The notes below the pieces were generated by a model, which did not search any database, was not told where the DNA came from, and was given only the letters and a program-made list of their open reading frames with translations. Made by a program: the position numbers and the translations under genes. 64,000 nucleotides of DNA from Bradyrhizobium sp. CB2312 (lineage in GTDB: Bacteria; Pseudomonadota; Alphaproteobacteria; Rhizobiales; Xanthobacteraceae): the NCBI RefSeq assembly GCF_029714425.1, contig NZ_CP121668.1, forward strand, positions 1,199,501 through 1,263,500, written 5' to 3'. Positions 40,197 to 48,994 of the stretch are shown here, in pieces (position 1 is the stretch's first letter; every line of letters starts with the position of its first letter).

Positions 40197-40897
40197 GCCT
40201 CTTTCTCGCAGCGGCCGAGCTTGAAGCCGACGCCGTGGATGGTCTCGATCACGTTCTCGCAATTCTGCGCCGCGAGCTTGGCGCGGATATTGCGGATGTG
40301 GCTGTCGATGGTGCGGTCGGAGACCTGGATGTTGAGCTGGTAGGCCGCGCGCATCAGCTGCTCGCGGTTGAACACCGAGGTCGGCCGGGTCAGGAACGCG
40401 CGCAAAATGCCGAACTCGATCGCGGTCAGTTTCAGCGGCGTGCCGGCGAAGGTCGCGACATGCTGCTCGGGATCGATCAGCAGGCCGCCTTGCGTGAGTG
40501 CCGAAGGCCCGGCCTTGGCCTCGCCGTTGCGCGGGCTGAGGCGCCGCAGGATGACATTGACCCGCGCCACCAGCTCGCGCGGGCTGAACGGCTTTGTCAC
40601 GTAGTCGTCGCCGCCGATCTCGAGGCCGAGAATGCGGTCGATCTCCTCGTCGCGCGCCGACAGGAACAGGATCGGCACGTCGGACGTCTTGCGGATCTCG
40701 CGGCAGACGTCGAGGCCGTCGAATTCGGGCATGCCGATGTCGAGCACGATCAGGTCGGGCCTGTCGGCGGCAAAGCGGGCGAGCGCCTCCTTGCCGTCGC
40801 GCGCCTCGATCACGTCCATGCCGGCCTTCTTCAGGGCGACGCGGATGACCTCGCGGATGTGGCCCTCGTCGTCGACGATGAGAATGCGATGCGCCAA
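40193..40897 (-). CDS. OmpR-family response regulator
   Basis: 234 residues. Receiver domain 1-120: acidic pocket VDDEG at 8-12, phosphoacceptor Asp53 in LIVLDIGMPEFDG, Lys in VTKPFSPREL near 105. The C-terminal winged helix is about 140-230 (FGILRAFLTRPTSVFNREQL, then QVSDRTIDSHIRNIRAKLAA). The cognate kinase gene overlaps its stop codon by 4 bases. The DUF4173 membrane gene is 12 bp upstream, so the regulator may control this operon and the divergent GH3 gene. Confidence 0.95.
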   Translation of the reverse strand: MAHRILIVDDEGHIREVIRVALKKAGMDVIEARDGKEALARFAADRPDLIVLDIGMPEFDGLDVCREIRKTSDVPILFLSARDEEIDRILGLEIGGDDYVTKPFSPRELVARVNVILRRLSPRNGEAKAGPSALTQGGLLIDPEQHVATFAGTPLKLTAIEFGILRAFLTRPTSVFNREQLMRAAYQLNIQVSDRTIDSHIRNIRAKLAAQNCENVIETIHGVGFKLGRCEKEA

Positions 40898-40909
40898 GAA
40901 TCTCTCCGC

Positions 40910-42406
40910 TCACCCGGCCGGCTGGCTGCTGGATTTGCTCCTTGCGCCGGCATCGAGCTTGCGCTGCAGACGCCAGCTCCGAAACCCCCAGGCACGCCAG
41001 GTCATGTCCAGGCGCTGAGCCTCCAGAAGTCGGTCACGTCCGACAAGATCATATTCTGGGCGAGACGGCATCACTTTCTCAATTGCGGGCAAAGCCTGTG
41101 GTCCAAGTTGCATAAGGTAGGCGATATCGACCGGCTCGCCGAACCCGATAACTTGCCGACTGTGCGCAACATTATAGTCGGCAATGAACGCGTCGAAGTT
41201 CACCAGCGAACAGCTATACAGTACGATCGTTAACGCGATCAGATTGGCACCGACGAGCCACCGGTTGGACCGCTTGAGCGCGATGCGGGCGACGATCAGG
41301 ATCAGCCCGAGAGCCACCAGCCCCATCCAGATGAAGGCCGCGATGCGCCAATAGGTCAGCATGTAGATGTCGACGTAAAGATCGAGCCGGAGAATGGACG
41401 AGGCGACAAGCAGCACGTTTTGCCCGACCCAGAGATAGACCAGCGGCCGGATCACCCTGGATTTCTCGGCCGGCCCACCGGGGCGCATCGCGACCATAAC
41501 GAAAGCGGCAGCGAGCAGGGCGGTTGCGATCAGCGGATAGGCGCCGCGATGGGCATAGGCCGCATAGGTCATGTTGGCCGGCAGCGCCACATGACCCCAG
41601 AGATAGATGCCGTCGAGGACCGACTGGGCCGCGAACAGCAGATTGAACAGGATCAGCGAGCGCAGAATCGTCGAGGCTCCCAGGAACTCCGCCGAGACCA
41701 TGGGTGGCAGCGCCGGCGGCACGAGGACAGCGGTGACATCGGTGGTGACAACGGTCCTGCGCCGCCAGCGCACATGGATGAACGGCCAGACCAGCGCCAG
41801 CATCATGGTCCAGAACAGCACGCGCGGAATGCTGACATGATCGAAGATGAGCCTCGGATTGAGCAGCGACACCCATTGCTCGATCACGGGATTGGCGGCA
41901 GCGAACAGCGCGACGAACACGGTGCCGAGCGCCGCCGGCAATAGCCACAGCGCGATGCCGCGGGTGAAGGCCGACATGTTGAAGACCTGGAGCGCCTCGG
42001 GGAAGAATCTGAAGGGGCCGAACAGGACAAAGTTGCGCAGCGCGCGGGCGCGGTCGGCAAGGCCGGTCGTTTCAGGATTGGTCGCGAGCAGCAGGGCAAT
42101 CGTCAGCGAGGTGACGAGGATCAGGAAGGACAGCGTGTTGAGCTCCTCGACCGCTGGCATGAGGCCGGCAACGAGAACGGCTGCGCCGATCCCCGCCCGC
42201 CGCAGGTCGAGTGAAGCTTGATTGAACAGCACCGACACGCACACAATCGCGAGCGCAAACAGCGTCAGCGACAGCCCGGTGCGCTGGGCGTAGAACAGCC
42301 AGTCCGCGAGGGCGGCCAGCGCCAGTGTGAGGCCGACCTTGGCCGGGATCGAGGAATGCCTGATCGGCTGGATGTCCGCTGCGATCGTCGAAGCCAGGCT
42401 CGTCAT
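40910..42406 (-). CDS. DUF4173 membrane protein
   Basis: 498 residues from the ATG at 42406 (AAAGG 10 bases before); another ATG in frame at 42436 would add MPPITKGVLD. About 12 hydrophobic segments fill residues 20-420. GIYLWGHVALPANMTYAAYA and YAHRGAYPLIATALLAAAFV are the conserved DUF4173 core, and VNFDAFIADYNVAHSRQ begins the soluble C-terminal region (to 498). The family has no assigned activity. It sits in front of a two-component system and is divergent from a membrane-anchored GH3 hydrolase, so an envelope-sensing role is inferred. Confidence 0.9.
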   Translation of the reverse strand: MTSLASTIAADIQPIRHSSIPAKVGLTLALAALADWLFYAQRTGLSLTLFALAIVCVSVLFNQASLDLRRAGIGAAVLVAGLMPAVEELNTLSFLILVTSLTIALLLATNPETTGLADRARALRNFVLFGPFRFFPEALQVFNMSAFTRGIALWLLPAALGTVFVALFAAANPVIEQWVSLLNPRLIFDHVSIPRVLFWTMMLALVWPFIHVRWRRRTVVTTDVTAVLVPPALPPMVSAEFLGASTILRSLILFNLLFAAQSVLDGIYLWGHVALPANMTYAAYAHRGAYPLIATALLAAAFVMVAMRPGGPAEKSRVIRPLVYLWVGQNVLLVASSILRLDLYVDIYMLTYWRIAAFIWMGLVALGLILIVARIALKRSNRWLVGANLIALTIVLYSCSLVNFDAFIADYNVAHSRQVIGFGEPVDIAYLMQLGPQALPAIEKVMPSRPEYDLVGRDRLLEAQRLDMTWRAWGFRSWRLQRKLDAGARSKSSSQPAG

Positions 42407-42419
42407 GTCCAGAACACCT

Positions 42420-42442
42420 TTCGTGATGGGTGGCATCACGAA
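42420..42442. promoter_or_regulatory. Inverted repeat TTCGTGATG-N5-CATCACGAA upstream of the DUF4173 operon
   Basis: A perfect 9-bp-arm inverted repeat 13 bases before the DUF4173 start codon. On the coding strand it would also form an RNA hairpin ending just before the AAAGG ribosome-binding site. It may be an operator or a translational control element. Confidence 0.5.
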
Positions 42443-42595
42443 GTCTGCACGGCGCTTGCGCAGAAGCCGGGGCCTTCGTCTGCACGGTTTCAGGAGTCTT
42501 TTGCAGTTTTCGTGCAGGTGCGCTTTTGCCTCTCGCGCAGCGCAGATCGCCTTGATAGGTGCGAAGCATTCGCCACTCCTAGCGCGTGACGCATC

Positions 42596-43939
42596 ATGCA
42601 ATTCCTCAATCGCCTCGGTCTCATCCTGCTCTGGCTTGCCGCGCCACTCGTCGCATTCGCGGCTGCGAACAAGAACGATCCCTATCTGCTCGTGCTGCGC
42701 GACACCGGAAACATCGCGCTTGTCGTCGCAAGCATCCTGATCGTCATCGTCCTGCTGCGGAGAGGACGCTGGCGCAGCATCGCGGGCAAGCTGCTCGTCA
42801 TGCTCTGGTGCCTGCCGCCGCTGCTGATGTCGGCGGCGCATCTGAAATTCGAGCTGCGCAAGCGCGACGTCCTCACCGCCAGCGCTGCCGAGACGCGTCA
42901 GCTCGGGCCTCACTTCATGGTCGGCTATTCCTCCTTTCCCGAGATCGCGCGCCTTGCCGAGCAGGGATTGATCGGCGGCGTCTACGTCACCAGGCCCAAT
43001 ATCCGCGGGCGGACCATCGAGGCACTGCGCGCCGAGATCGCGGCACTTCAGGACAAGCGGCGCGCCGCCGGTCTGCCGCCGTTGGTCGTAGCCGCGGATC
43101 AGGAGGGCGGCATTGTCGGGCATCTGGCGCCGCCGCTGACCAAGGTGCCGGCGCTGGCGACGCTCACGGGACTCGCCCCTGACGACCAGCAGGCCAAAGC
43201 CGAAGAGTTCGGCCGTATCCACGGGCGCGAGCTCGCAGATCTCGGCGTCAACCTCAATCTCGCGCCGGTGCTCGATCTGAAGCCGCCGCAGCGGCGCAAC
43301 CGCCTCGACTTTCACACGCTGATCGGCCGGCGCGCGATCGCGAGCGATCCCGTCGTCGTCAGCACGATCGCGAGCGCCTATGTCCGCGGGCTGGAAGTGT
43401 CAGGCGTCGGCGCCACGCTCAAGCACTTTCCCGGCATCGGTCGCGTGCGCACCGACACGCATCATTTCAGCGCCAATCTCGACACCCCTGTCAAGGAACT
43501 GGAGGCAACCGACTGGCTCCCGTTCCGCGAGGTGCTGTCGCATTCGCGCAGCGCGCTGATGGTCGGCCATGTCACGCTCACGGCGGTCGATCCTGATCGC
43601 GCCGCTTCGCATTCGAAGCGCGTTGTCCAGGGCATCATCCGCGACAAATGGGGCTATCAGGGCGTTGTCATGACCGACGACCTCGTGATGGGCGCGATCT
43701 ATCAGAACGACGTCTGCAAGGCCGTGGTCGAGGCGATCAATGCCGGCGTCGACCTGCTGCTGGTCGCCTATGATGGCGCGCAATTCTACCGGATCTTTGC
43801 CTGCGCCCTGGAGGGATCACGGCTGGGCAGGCTCGATGCGGCGATGTTGCATGCGAGCGCGGCGCGGCTGGAGCGCGGTTTTCCGGCCGAGCAGGCGCGA
43901 GCTTCTTCAGGCGCAATCAGCGTCGCGCGTCGGAACTAG
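42596..43939 (+). CDS. Glycoside hydrolase family 3 protein, membrane-anchored (NagZ-like)
   Basis: 447 residues. Residues 1-80 carry three hydrophobic segments (IVASILIVIVLLRRGRW, then LLVMLWCLPPLLMSAAHL) and anchor it in the inner membrane. The GH3 barrel starts near 95. FMVGYSSFPEIARLAEQGLI, LVVAADQEGGIVGHLAP, GATLKHFPGIGRVRTDTHH and VVMTDDLVMGAI are the family landmarks; the nucleophile is Asp361 or Asp362. NagZ-type members cut N-acetylglucosamine from muropeptides. The extra membrane region is unusual, as NagZ is cytosolic. It is divergent from the DUF4173-regulator-kinase operon, a hint that envelope turnover is sensed by that system (inference). Confidence 0.87.
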   Translation: MQFLNRLGLILLWLAAPLVAFAAANKNDPYLLVLRDTGNIALVVASILIVIVLLRRGRWRSIAGKLLVMLWCLPPLLMSAAHLKFELRKRDVLTASAAETRQLGPHFMVGYSSFPEIARLAEQGLIGGVYVTRPNIRGRTIEALRAEIAALQDKRRAAGLPPLVVAADQEGGIVGHLAPPLTKVPALATLTGLAPDDQQAKAEEFGRIHGRELADLGVNLNLAPVLDLKPPQRRNRLDFHTLIGRRAIASDPVVVSTIASAYVRGLEVSGVGATLKHFPGIGRVRTDTHHFSANLDTPVKELEATDWLPFREVLSHSRSALMVGHVTLTAVDPDRAASHSKRVVQGIIRDKWGYQGVVMTDDLVMGAIYQNDVCKAVVEAINAGVDLLLVAYDGAQFYRIFACALEGSRLGRLDAAMLHASAARLERGFPAEQARASSGAISVARRN

Positions 43940-45558
43940 CCCTTCGCAAACTGGCGGTAGTCCGGCTCGCGGTGAAACCAGAATTCGTAGCCGGTGATGG
44001 CCTTCTGCATGGCGACGTCGTGGATCGGCTGATTGAGCGGGACGACCGGAACATCACGCATGCAGAGTGCGATGAAATCCTTCACCGTCTTATCGTACTC
44101 CGCTGCATCCGCGGTGAAGCGCGCCTTATCGATCAGCGCGTCCATCTCCTTGTTCTGGTAGGAGGAGATGTTGAAGATCGAATTGTTGCCGTGAAAATTC
44201 CAATAGAAGTAATATTCGGGATAATCCAGCCAGCCGCTGAAGCGGTTGAGCGCGAGCGGCAGCTCCTTCTTGTTGAGCGTCGTGCGCCAGTTTGCGCCGG
44301 GGATTTTTTCGATTGACGCCTTGATGCCGATCTTGGCGAGGCTCTCCTGAATCAGGATGGCGGTCGGTTCGCCGACGGTCGCAGTGCCCGCGTCGAGCGA
44401 CAAGGTCGTCTCCAGACCGGACTCGAAGCCTGCTTCCTTCATCAGCGCCTTGGCTTTGTCGAGATCGGTGACATAGGGAAATGGCTGCGGCCAGACCGGT
44501 TTTGAGACTTCGGCAGCTCCGCCGTACATGGGAACGGCGCGCCCGAAGAACGCGCTACTCTGGATCTGTTCATAGGGCATCGCCCAGGCGATGGCCTGTC
44601 GCAATTTCACATTGTCGAATGGCGGTTTTGCCGTGTTCAGCGCGACGTACCAGAGCGCATTCGGGATCGGCACGCCGGAGACCTTGACCTTGCCCTCCCT
44701 GATGATCTGCTCGAAGTCGCGCGGCGCAAAACCGCTGGAAATATCGGCATCGCCGCGCTCCAGCATGGCGCGGCGCGTGCCGGCCGAGGGCACGTCGCGC
44801 GCGATGACGCGCTTGACCTTCGGCAGCGGCCCGCTCTTCCAGTCGTCGAAGCGTGCCAGCACGGTCTCGCTGCCGGGCTTCCAGCTCTCGATCCTGTAGG
44901 CACCGCCGCCGGCCTCGTTGTTCTTCAGCCAGGCCAGCGCCCAGGGGTCCTCGGCGGTCGCGTTCTTCTTCGCAAGCTCGGAGTTGATGATGAAGGGCAC
45001 GACGACGGCGACGTTGAACAGCAGCATCTTGTCCTTGCGCACATAGTCGATGCGGAAGGTATGGTCGTCGACCACCACGAACTGCTCGGGCTTCTCCAGC
45101 GATCCCGCGGATATCTGGAAGGTCGGAAAGCCGCCGACTTTCACCGCGCGATCGAACGACCATTTGACGTCCTTGGCGGTCACAGGCGTGCCGTCGTGGA
45201 ATTTCGCGTCCTTGCGAAGCTTGAAGGTGCAGGACATGCCGTCGGCCGCGACCTCCCAGCTTTCCGCGAGCTCAGGGGCGAGCTTCTCGCGGTCGTACGA
45301 GACCGTCCCATCCGGCAGCGTCTTCGAGGCATAGGTGAGCAGGCGGTCGTAGCAATTCCAGGACAGGCCGTTCACGGTCTGGTTGGAGCCGACGCCCTGC
45401 ATGTCGAGCGAGTTCGGCCCGAGCTCCTGCACCACCAGAAGCGTCTCGCTGCGTCCCTGCGCAGAGGCCAAGCGGGGAGCGAGTGTTGTCATTCCGGCGA
45501 TGCCGAGGCCGCCGAGCATCAAATTGCGGCGAGTGATGTCAAAAGGTGATGCGCTCAT
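43936..45558 (-). CDS. ABC transporter peptide-binding protein (SBP_bac_5, DppA/OppA-like)
   Basis: 540 residues from the ATG at 45558. The N-terminus has a twin-arginine signal (ITRRNLMLGGLGIAGMTTLA), suggesting Tat export. Family landmarks are LAESWEVAADGMSCTFKLRK, DGTPVTAKDVKWSFDRAV, GGGAYRIESWKPGSETVLAR, RAMLERGDADISSGFAPRDF and NVKLRQAIAWAMPYEQI. It would bind short peptides or similar solutes for import. No permease genes follow in this window. A LysR gene lies 88 bp upstream on the same strand. The stop overlaps the end of the convergent GH3 gene by 4 bases. Confidence 0.94.
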   Translation of the reverse strand: MSASPFDITRRNLMLGGLGIAGMTTLAPRLASAQGRSETLLVVQELGPNSLDMQGVGSNQTVNGLSWNCYDRLLTYASKTLPDGTVSYDREKLAPELAESWEVAADGMSCTFKLRKDAKFHDGTPVTAKDVKWSFDRAVKVGGFPTFQISAGSLEKPEQFVVVDDHTFRIDYVRKDKMLLFNVAVVVPFIINSELAKKNATAEDPWALAWLKNNEAGGGAYRIESWKPGSETVLARFDDWKSGPLPKVKRVIARDVPSAGTRRAMLERGDADISSGFAPRDFEQIIREGKVKVSGVPIPNALWYVALNTAKPPFDNVKLRQAIAWAMPYEQIQSSAFFGRAVPMYGGAAEVSKPVWPQPFPYVTDLDKAKALMKEAGFESGLETTLSLDAGTATVGEPTAILIQESLAKIGIKASIEKIPGANWRTTLNKKELPLALNRFSGWLDYPEYYFYWNFHGNNSIFNISSYQNKEMDALIDKARFTADAAEYDKTVKDFIALCMRDVPVVPLNQPIHDVAMQKAITGYEFWFHREPDYRQFAKG

Positions 45559-45646
45559 CGGTGTCTCTTTTGCGGGAAATCTACGCCCTAAAGAGGCAAG
45601 GCGCATGCCATCGGCCGCGCTTCACGGCGTCGCATCCGCTCCAGGC

Positions 45647-46528
45647 CTATCTCAACTCCTCCGCCAGGAAATCGACCAGGGCACGCACCTTGGTCGAGGG
45701 ACGCGGACCCGCGGGGAACACGGCGTAGACGTCGACAGGTGCGAGCTTGTAGCTCTTCAGCACAGGCACCAGCGCACCCGCCTTGATCTCGGGACCGGCC
45801 ATCACCGGCGAGGTCATCGCGATGCCGAGACCGGCCAGCACGCTCGCGAACACGCCGGGGCCGGAATCGGTGGTGATGCGGCCGCGGACATCGACGGAGG
45901 TCTCGGCACCGTTGCGGGTGAACGACCACGTGGTGTGGCCGAACAGGCCGGGACCGAAGATGCAATCATGCGAGGCGAGATCGGCCGGCGTCTTCGGCGT
46001 GCCGCGTTTGGTCAGATAGGGCGGCGCCGCGACGAGAAAGCGCGGCAGGGTCGCAAGCTTGCGTGCACCGAAGCCGGAGTCGCTCAGCGGGCCGAGCCTG
46101 ATCGCGACGTCGGTGCCTTCCACGACGAGATTATGCCGCTCGTCGGCAACCGACAGCTCGACGCGCAGCATGGGATGCGAATCAAGGAATTTCGGCAGGC
46201 GCGGAATAATGTGCCTCGTGCCGTAGACGATCGGCATCGTGATACGCAGCGTGCCGCGAAGCGAGTCGACGCCGCGCGCGGCGTCCTCGGCATCCTCGAT
46301 GTCGGCAAGCACTTCGCGGGCCCGGGTCAGGAACAGCGCGCCGGCATCGGTGACGGTGATGCGGCGCGTGGTGCGCAACAGCAGCTTGACGGCGAGTCGG
46401 GTCTCCAGTTCGCCAATGATGCGCGACACCGAGGGCTGCGACAGGCCGAGCTCGCGCGCAGCCTTCGAAAAACTGCCGCTTTCCGCCGCCCGGACGAAAA
46501 CGGCCAATTCCTGAAGCCGGTCACTCAT
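45647..46528 (-). CDS. LysR family transcriptional regulator
   Basis: 293 residues. Winged helix at 5-65 with QELAVFVRAAESGSFSKAAR and LSQPSVSRIIGELETRLAVK, then effector domain with LRITMPIVYGTRHIIPRLPK and DVAIRLGPLSDSGFGARKLA. The wording is of the CrgA/AaeR-type subgroup that controls divergent metabolic genes. A perfect 14-bp palindrome lies between it and the divergent peroxiredoxin-like gene. Control of that gene, possibly also of the peptide-binding gene downstream, is inferred. Confidence 0.93.
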   Translation of the reverse strand: MSDRLQELAVFVRAAESGSFSKAARELGLSQPSVSRIIGELETRLAVKLLLRTTRRITVTDAGALFLTRAREVLADIEDAEDAARGVDSLRGTLRITMPIVYGTRHIIPRLPKFLDSHPMLRVELSVADERHNLVVEGTDVAIRLGPLSDSGFGARKLATLPRFLVAAPPYLTKRGTPKTPADLASHDCIFGPGLFGHTTWSFTRNGAETSVDVRGRITTDSGPGVFASVLAGLGIAMTSPVMAGPEIKAGALVPVLKSYKLAPVDVYAVFPAGPRPSTKVRALVDFLAEELR

Positions 46529-46571
46529 TTGGAGCTCGAATAAATCTTGTCCGCCATCGCCGTATACCCCT

Positions 46572-46585
46572 TCATTTGCAAATGA
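46572..46585. promoter_or_regulatory. Operator candidate, 14-bp palindrome TCATTTGCAAATGA
   Basis: A perfect 14-bp palindrome located 44 bases from the LysR start (46528) and 41 bases from the peroxiredoxin-like start (46626). It is AT-rich in a GC-rich genome and sits at the centre of the divergent promoter region. Confidence 0.6.
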
Positions 46586-46625
46586 TCCAGATAGAGCGGG
46601 CCAACAGCCAAAGATGGAGCTTCTC

Positions 46626-47303
46626 ATGGCCCTGCAAGACAAACTCGACGCCTTCAAAGCCGATTTCGAAGGTGGCCGCTTTCCGATCAAACCGACGAAG
46701 GAGGCGCTGGACACCATGCATCGTGCCACCGCTGAATTGATCGCCAGCGGCCAGGCCCAGCGCGCGAAGAAGGCCGGCGACAGCGCGCCGGAATTCACCC
46801 TGATGGACCCCGACGGCAAGCCGGTCGCCTCGCGCGACCTGCTCGCGAAAGGACCGCTGATCGTGTCGTTCTATCGTGGCGTCTGGTGCCCCTATTGCAA
46901 CCTCGAGCTCCAGGCCCTCCAGGAGGCGCTGCCGGAGATCGCCACGCGCGGCGCCAGCCTGGTTGCGATCTCGCCGCAGACCGCGCCGAACAGCCGCAAG
47001 TCGCAGCGCGACAACAAGCTGTCATTCCCGATCCTGAGCGACGTCAGGAGCGAGATCGCCGATGCCTTCGGGATCCGCTTTGCGCTGCCGCCGCACCTCG
47101 TCTCGCTCTACAGGTCCTTCAAGAACGACCTGCCGACGTTCAACGACAATCCGTCATGGGTGTTGCCGATGCCCGCGCGCTACGTCATCGGCCGCGACGG
47201 CGTCATCGCCTATGCCGAGGTGAACCCGGACTACACCCAGCGCCCCGATCCGTCCGAGCTGCTGCCGGTGCTCGACCGGCTGCGGGCGGGCAAGGCGGCC
47301 TGA
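46626..47303 (+). CDS. Peroxiredoxin-like (AhpC/TSA family) protein
   Basis: 225 residues from the ATG at 46626, which has GGAG 6 bases before; a start at 46614 lies inside that site. The thioredoxin-fold part begins near 50 (GDSAPEFTLMDPDGKPVASR). The redox motif is Cys88-Pro-Tyr-Cys91 in YRGVWCPYCNLEL, typical of the bacterial peroxiredoxin-like branch with a CxxC-like site. LVAISPQTAPNSRKSQRDNK and LPMPARYVIGRDGVIAYAEV complete the fold. The first 45 residues are a helical extension. It would reduce peroxides with thioredoxin-type donors. It is divergent from a LysR gene. Confidence 0.9.
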   Translation: MALQDKLDAFKADFEGGRFPIKPTKEALDTMHRATAELIASGQAQRAKKAGDSAPEFTLMDPDGKPVASRDLLAKGPLIVSFYRGVWCPYCNLELQALQEALPEIATRGASLVAISPQTAPNSRKSQRDNKLSFPILSDVRSEIADAFGIRFALPPHLVSLYRSFKNDLPTFNDNPSWVLPMPARYVIGRDGVIAYAEVNPDYTQRPDPSELLPVLDRLRAGKAA

Positions 47304-47338
47304 GGGACTACCGATCGAGGTGAATACCTGCAAGTGAT

Positions 47339-47423
47339 CGTCATGCCCGGGCTTGTCCCGGGCATCTACGTTCTTTGTGCCGCGTGACAGGCGTGGATGG
47401 CCGGGACAAGCCCGGCCATGACG
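47339..47423. repeat. CGTCATGCCCGGGC repeat
   Basis: Two units CGTCATGCCCGGGCTTGTCC and GGGACAAGCCCGGCCATGAC face each other with a CTACGTTCTTTGTGCC centre. It is the same family as 31907-32029 and 15520-15552, placed between convergent genes. Confidence 0.85.
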
Positions 47424-47429
47424 GGAGTG

Positions 47430-48884
47430 CTACGGCGTGACCGCGCCGCGTGCGACCGCGCGCGGGGCGGTCAGCTCCTTCCAGGTCGAGTTCGCCACGT
47501 GCACCGGCGAAAATGCCGGGCGCTCCACATACCGGCCATCGCCCGCCTCGGCGCGCAGATCGCCATCCTTCCAGACGATGCGGCCGCGCGACAAAGTTGC
47601 GGCCGGCCCGCCGGTGCAGGCAAAGCCTTCGAACACGTTGTAGTCAATCCGGCTCATCTGCCGCTTGGCGCTGATGGTCTTGCTCGCCTTGGGATCCCAC
47701 ACCACGACATCGGCATCCGAGCCGACCGCGACCGCGCCCTTGCGCGGATAGATGTTGAGAATGCGCGCGATGTTCGCCGAGGTGACCGCGACGAACTCTT
47801 CCTTCGTCAGCCGCCCCGTGGCAACGCCCGCGGTCCAGAGCAGCGCAAGGCGATCTTCGAGGCCGCCGGTGCCGTTCGGGATTTTTCTGAAATCACCGAG
47901 CCCGAACCGCTTCTGCTTCGTCGTGAAGGCGCAGTGGTCGGTCGCGACCACCTGGAGCGAGCCGGCTTGCAGGCCCGCCCACAGACTGTCCTGGTGCGAC
48001 TTGTCGCGGAACGGCGGCGACATCACGCGCTGAGCGGAATGATCCCAGTCCTTGTTCTGGTATTCATCGGCGTCCAGCAGCAGATGCTGTATCAGCGGCT
48101 CGCCGTAGACGCGCTTGCCCGCCGCGCGTGCCCGCGCGATCGCCTCATGCGCCTCGCGGCAGCTCGTGTGCACGATATAGACCGGCGTGCCGGTCATATC
48201 GGCGATCATGATGGCGCGGTTGGTGGCTTCGCCCTCGACCTCCGGCGGCCGAGAGTAAGCATGGCCTTCGGGGCCGGTGACGCCGCGCGCGATCAGCGCA
48301 TCCTGCATCAACGCGACGACATCGCCGTTCTCCGCATGGACCACGGGCATGGCGCCGAGATGGGCGCAGCGCGCGAACGAGTTGTAGAGCTCGTCGTCGT
48401 TCACCATCAGCGCGCCCTTGTAGGCCATGAAATGCTTGAAGGTGTTGATCCCGTAGGTTTTGACCACGGTCTCCATCTCGTCATGGATCTGCTTCGACCA
48501 TGACGTCACCGCCATGTGGAAGCCGTAGTCGGTTGCCGCCTTCTCGGATTTGTGCCGCCACTCCTGATAGGCCGCGAGCATCGACTGGCCGGGATCGGGC
48601 AGGCAGAAATCCACCACCATCGTGGTGCCACCGGCCAACGCCGCCTTCGTTCCCGATTCGAAATCGTCGGCGGTCACCGTACCCATGAACGGCATTTCGA
48701 GATGGGTGTGCGGATCGATTCCGCCCGGCATGACGTAGGCGCCGCCGGCGTCGACGATTTCGGCGCCAGTGGGCGCCTCGAGCGACGTGCCCATCGCCAC
48801 GATCGTCTCGCCGTCGATCAGCACATCCGCGCGGCGCGAATGATCGTGATTGACGACGGTGCCGCCGCGGATGAGGAGGGGCAT
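47430..48884 (-). CDS. hydA: D-hydantoinase / dihydropyrimidinase
   Basis: 484 residues, the usual length. It opens cyclic imides such as hydantoins, dihydrouracil or dihydrothymine. All metal ligands match the known numbering: His59 and His61 (DPHTHLEM), Lys150 for carboxylation (FKHFMAYK), His183 (VVHAENGD), His239 (YIVHTSC) and Asp315 (ATDHCAF). No carbamoylase or transporter gene is adjacent in this window. Upstream lies a TetR gene on the same strand. The protein is cytosolic with no signal. The precise substrate cannot be told from sequence. Confidence 0.95.
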   Translation of the reverse strand: MPLLIRGGTVVNHDHSRRADVLIDGETIVAMGTSLEAPTGAEIVDAGGAYVMPGGIDPHTHLEMPFMGTVTADDFESGTKAALAGGTTMVVDFCLPDPGQSMLAAYQEWRHKSEKAATDYGFHMAVTSWSKQIHDEMETVVKTYGINTFKHFMAYKGALMVNDDELYNSFARCAHLGAMPVVHAENGDVVALMQDALIARGVTGPEGHAYSRPPEVEGEATNRAIMIADMTGTPVYIVHTSCREAHEAIARARAAGKRVYGEPLIQHLLLDADEYQNKDWDHSAQRVMSPPFRDKSHQDSLWAGLQAGSLQVVATDHCAFTTKQKRFGLGDFRKIPNGTGGLEDRLALLWTAGVATGRLTKEEFVAVTSANIARILNIYPRKGAVAVGSDADVVVWDPKASKTISAKRQMSRIDYNVFEGFACTGGPAATLSRGRIVWKDGDLRAEAGDGRYVERPAFSPVHVANSTWKELTAPRAVARGAVTP

Positions 48885-48994
48885 GGGGGGACTCCGGAGC
48901 GAGACGAGGGGACGTTTCGCCGCGAAGGCTAAGCGCGGTGTGCGCCATGCGACAGGCGAAATTTTAGTCAGCCGGTCGTTTTGCCGCGCACTCT

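Noticed and set aside
38610..40913. A 767-codon frame covering regulator and kinase regions
   Set aside because: Its first 240 codons are a shifted reading of the response regulator gene; the real kinase starts at 40196.
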